The notes under the pieces: generated by a model | Told to the model about the DNA's origin: nothing | Database searches by the model: none | What the model saw: only the letters and a program-made list of their open reading frames with translations | Made by a program: the position numbers and the translations under genes | From: Prochlorococcus sp. AG-686-P16 | Lineage (GTDB): Bacteria; Cyanobacteriota; Cyanobacteriia; PCC-6307; Cyanobiaceae | Direction: 5' to 3' | Length of the DNA stretch: 7,213 nucleotides | NCBI GenBank assembly: GCA_003208695.1 | Contig: QCVY01000044.1 | Location: 1 to 7,213, forward strand | Shown: piece by piece, positions 6,314 to 7,213 of the stretch | How positions within the stretch are numbered: the first letter of the stretch is position 1 | How the letters are laid out: each line of letters starts with the position of its first letter

Positions 6314-6348
6314 ATTAAGGTTGAATTTTGGAAAACTATAACCTTAAT
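6314..6348 (-). other. Inverted repeat (hairpin) in the clpX-dnaX gap
   Basis: Two perfect 9-base arms, ATTAAGGTT (6348-6340 on the coding strand) and AACCTTAAT (6322-6314), flank a 17-base loop that itself contains weak TTTT/AAAA pairing. The hairpin lies 2 bases after the clpX stop and ends 20 bases before the dnaX ATG. On the coding strand no T run follows, so it does not look like an intrinsic terminator for clpX. A T5 follows only in the opposite orientation, where no gene is known to end. It may be a processing or stability element between the two genes. Confidence 0.5.
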
Positions 6349-6350
6349 TT

Positions 6351-7213
6351 TTATGCAGATTCTTTAATAATCCTTTGAGATCCTGCAGGAAGTTTAACAA
6401 TTTTCGATAAGAAAAGGTTGTCTACCATTTTTTTCGTAATGGTGAACTCTTTTACTTCTTCTTGTGATGGAAGTGAATACATTAAATCAAGCATTAATTC
6501 TTCAATTATTGATCTAAGAGCTCTGGCACCTGTTTTTCTTTTAAAAGCTTCATTAGCAATTGCTCTCACGGATTCTGGTTCGAAATTTAATTCAACATTA
6601 TCCATACTTAATAAAGTTTTAAATTGCTTTACTAGTGCATCTCTTGGCTCCGTCAGAATCGATTCAAGAGTTTCTTTAGTAAGACGATCTAATATTGCGC
6701 ATACAGGAATTCTTCCGATGAATTCTGGAATCAATCCATATTTGACTAGATCATCTAGTTCCAAATTCTTGAGAGCATCTCGTGAATCAACTATTGTTTT
6801 TGCACTTACTTTACTTTCATCAGGGTTAGTAGTAAATCCAATTGAATGTTTACCTAAACGTTTTTGAACAATATCCTCTAACCCTATAAATGCACCTCCA
6901 CATATAAATAAAATCTGACTTGTATCGATTTGAATGCAGTCATGGTTAGGATGTTTCCTTCCTCCTTGTGGTGGTACATTGGCAATTGTTCCTTCAAGCA
7001 TTTTTAATAATGCCTGTTGAACTCCTTCTCCGGATACATCTCTTGTAATTGATGGATTTTCACTCTTTCTAGCGATCTTGTCTATCTCATCAATGTATAT
7101 GATCCCCTTTTGAGCTAAATCCACATTCATTTCTGACTTTTGTAGAAGTCTCAATAAGATATTTTCAACATCCTCGCCAACATAACCAGCCTCAGTCAGA
7201 CTTGTTGCGTCAG
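6351..7213 (-). CDS. clpX: ATP-dependent Clp protease ATP-binding subunit ClpX, C-terminal part (5' end beyond right edge)
   Basis: ClpX is the hexameric AAA+ unfoldase that selects substrates and threads them into the ClpP protease. The window holds the last 286 codons; the zinc-binding N-domain and Walker A lie outside. The frame stays open to the right edge, beginning DATSLTEAGYVGEDVENIL, so the TTG near 7154 is an internal leucine codon and not a start. Counting from the first complete visible codon, the motifs are pore loop GYVG (9-12), Walker B IIYIDEID (37-44), the RKH loop GGRKHP (83-88), the ClpP-docking IGF loop (124-126), the arginine finger in EFIGR (Arg167) and sensor-2 GAR (Arg230). 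All key elements of a working, ClpP-partnered unfoldase in the visible part are present. dnaX follows in the same direction after 57 bases. In marine picocyanobacteria clpX is, as I recall, preceded by tig and clpP; that would lie outside the window. Confidence 0.98.
   Translation of the reverse strand, partial: DATSLTEAGYVGEDVENILLRLLQKSEMNVDLAQKGIIYIDEIDKIARKSENPSITRDVSGEGVQQALLKMLEGTIANVPPQGGRKHPNHDCIQIDTSQILFICGGAFIGLEDIVQKRLGKHSIGFTTNPDESKVSAKTIVDSRDALKNLELDDLVKYGLIPEFIGRIPVCAILDRLTKETLESILTEPRDALVKQFKTLLSMDNVELNFEPESVRAIANEAFKRKTGARALRSIIEELMLDLMYSLPSQEEVKEFTITKKMVDNLFLSKIVKLPAGSQRIIKESA

Noticed and set aside
6418..6867. 149-codon open frame on the plus strand antisense to clpX
   Set aside because: It lies wholly within the highly conserved clpX coding region, its translation has no recognisable family, and it has no ribosome binding site. 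It is a shadow of clpX codon use.

Overview
The window is strongly AT-rich and densely coded, with short or no intergenic gaps. It looks like the chromosome of a marine picocyanobacterium, most likely a high-light-type Prochlorococcus. This rests on three things: the AT-rich, Asn/Lys/Ile-heavy coding style; a Ycf37-like TPR protein, a family of cyanobacteria and plastids; and cyanobacterial housekeeping genes without the usual infC next to rpmI-rplT. The genus is inferred from style and remembered gene order, not from a search.

Layout. Positions 1-1505 hold a leftward gene run. In transcription order it is rpmI (L35), rplT (L20), a Ycf37-like membrane-anchored TPR protein, and the N-terminal 110 residues of thiG (thiazole synthase), which runs off the left edge. 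The TPR stop and the thiG start are one base apart. The 91-base gap at 1506-1596 is divergent. It holds a plausible sigma-70-type promoter for rpmI with a perfect 15-base palindrome over its -10 region. Positions 1597-4465 hold two rightward genes: an exported SpoIID/LytB-family protein with a SPOR-like segment, and a membrane family 2 glycosyltransferase with the processive-type D, DxD, D, QRQRW signature. Positions 4467-7213 hold a leftward pair, clpX (5' end beyond the right edge) followed by dnaX. The glycosyltransferase and dnaX converge with one base between their stop codons.

The genes serve separate jobs: ribosome assembly, photosystem I biogenesis (by homology), thiamin synthesis, envelope or peptidoglycan work, DNA replication (clamp loader) and regulated proteolysis. 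SpoIID and the glycosyltransferase are the only pair whose products plausibly act in one place, the cell envelope.

No mobile element, CRISPR array, tRNA or defence system is visible, and no gene-free stretch exceeds 300 bases. I did not find a convincing wholly new system. The best second-look signals are in dnaX. An A7 run lies exactly at the end of clamp-loader domain III, where slippage would place a stop codon immediately after it and give a gamma-like short product. Just downstream in the linker is a recent-looking array of four 39-bp in-frame repeats. A hairpin with an alternative pairing sits between clpX and dnaX.
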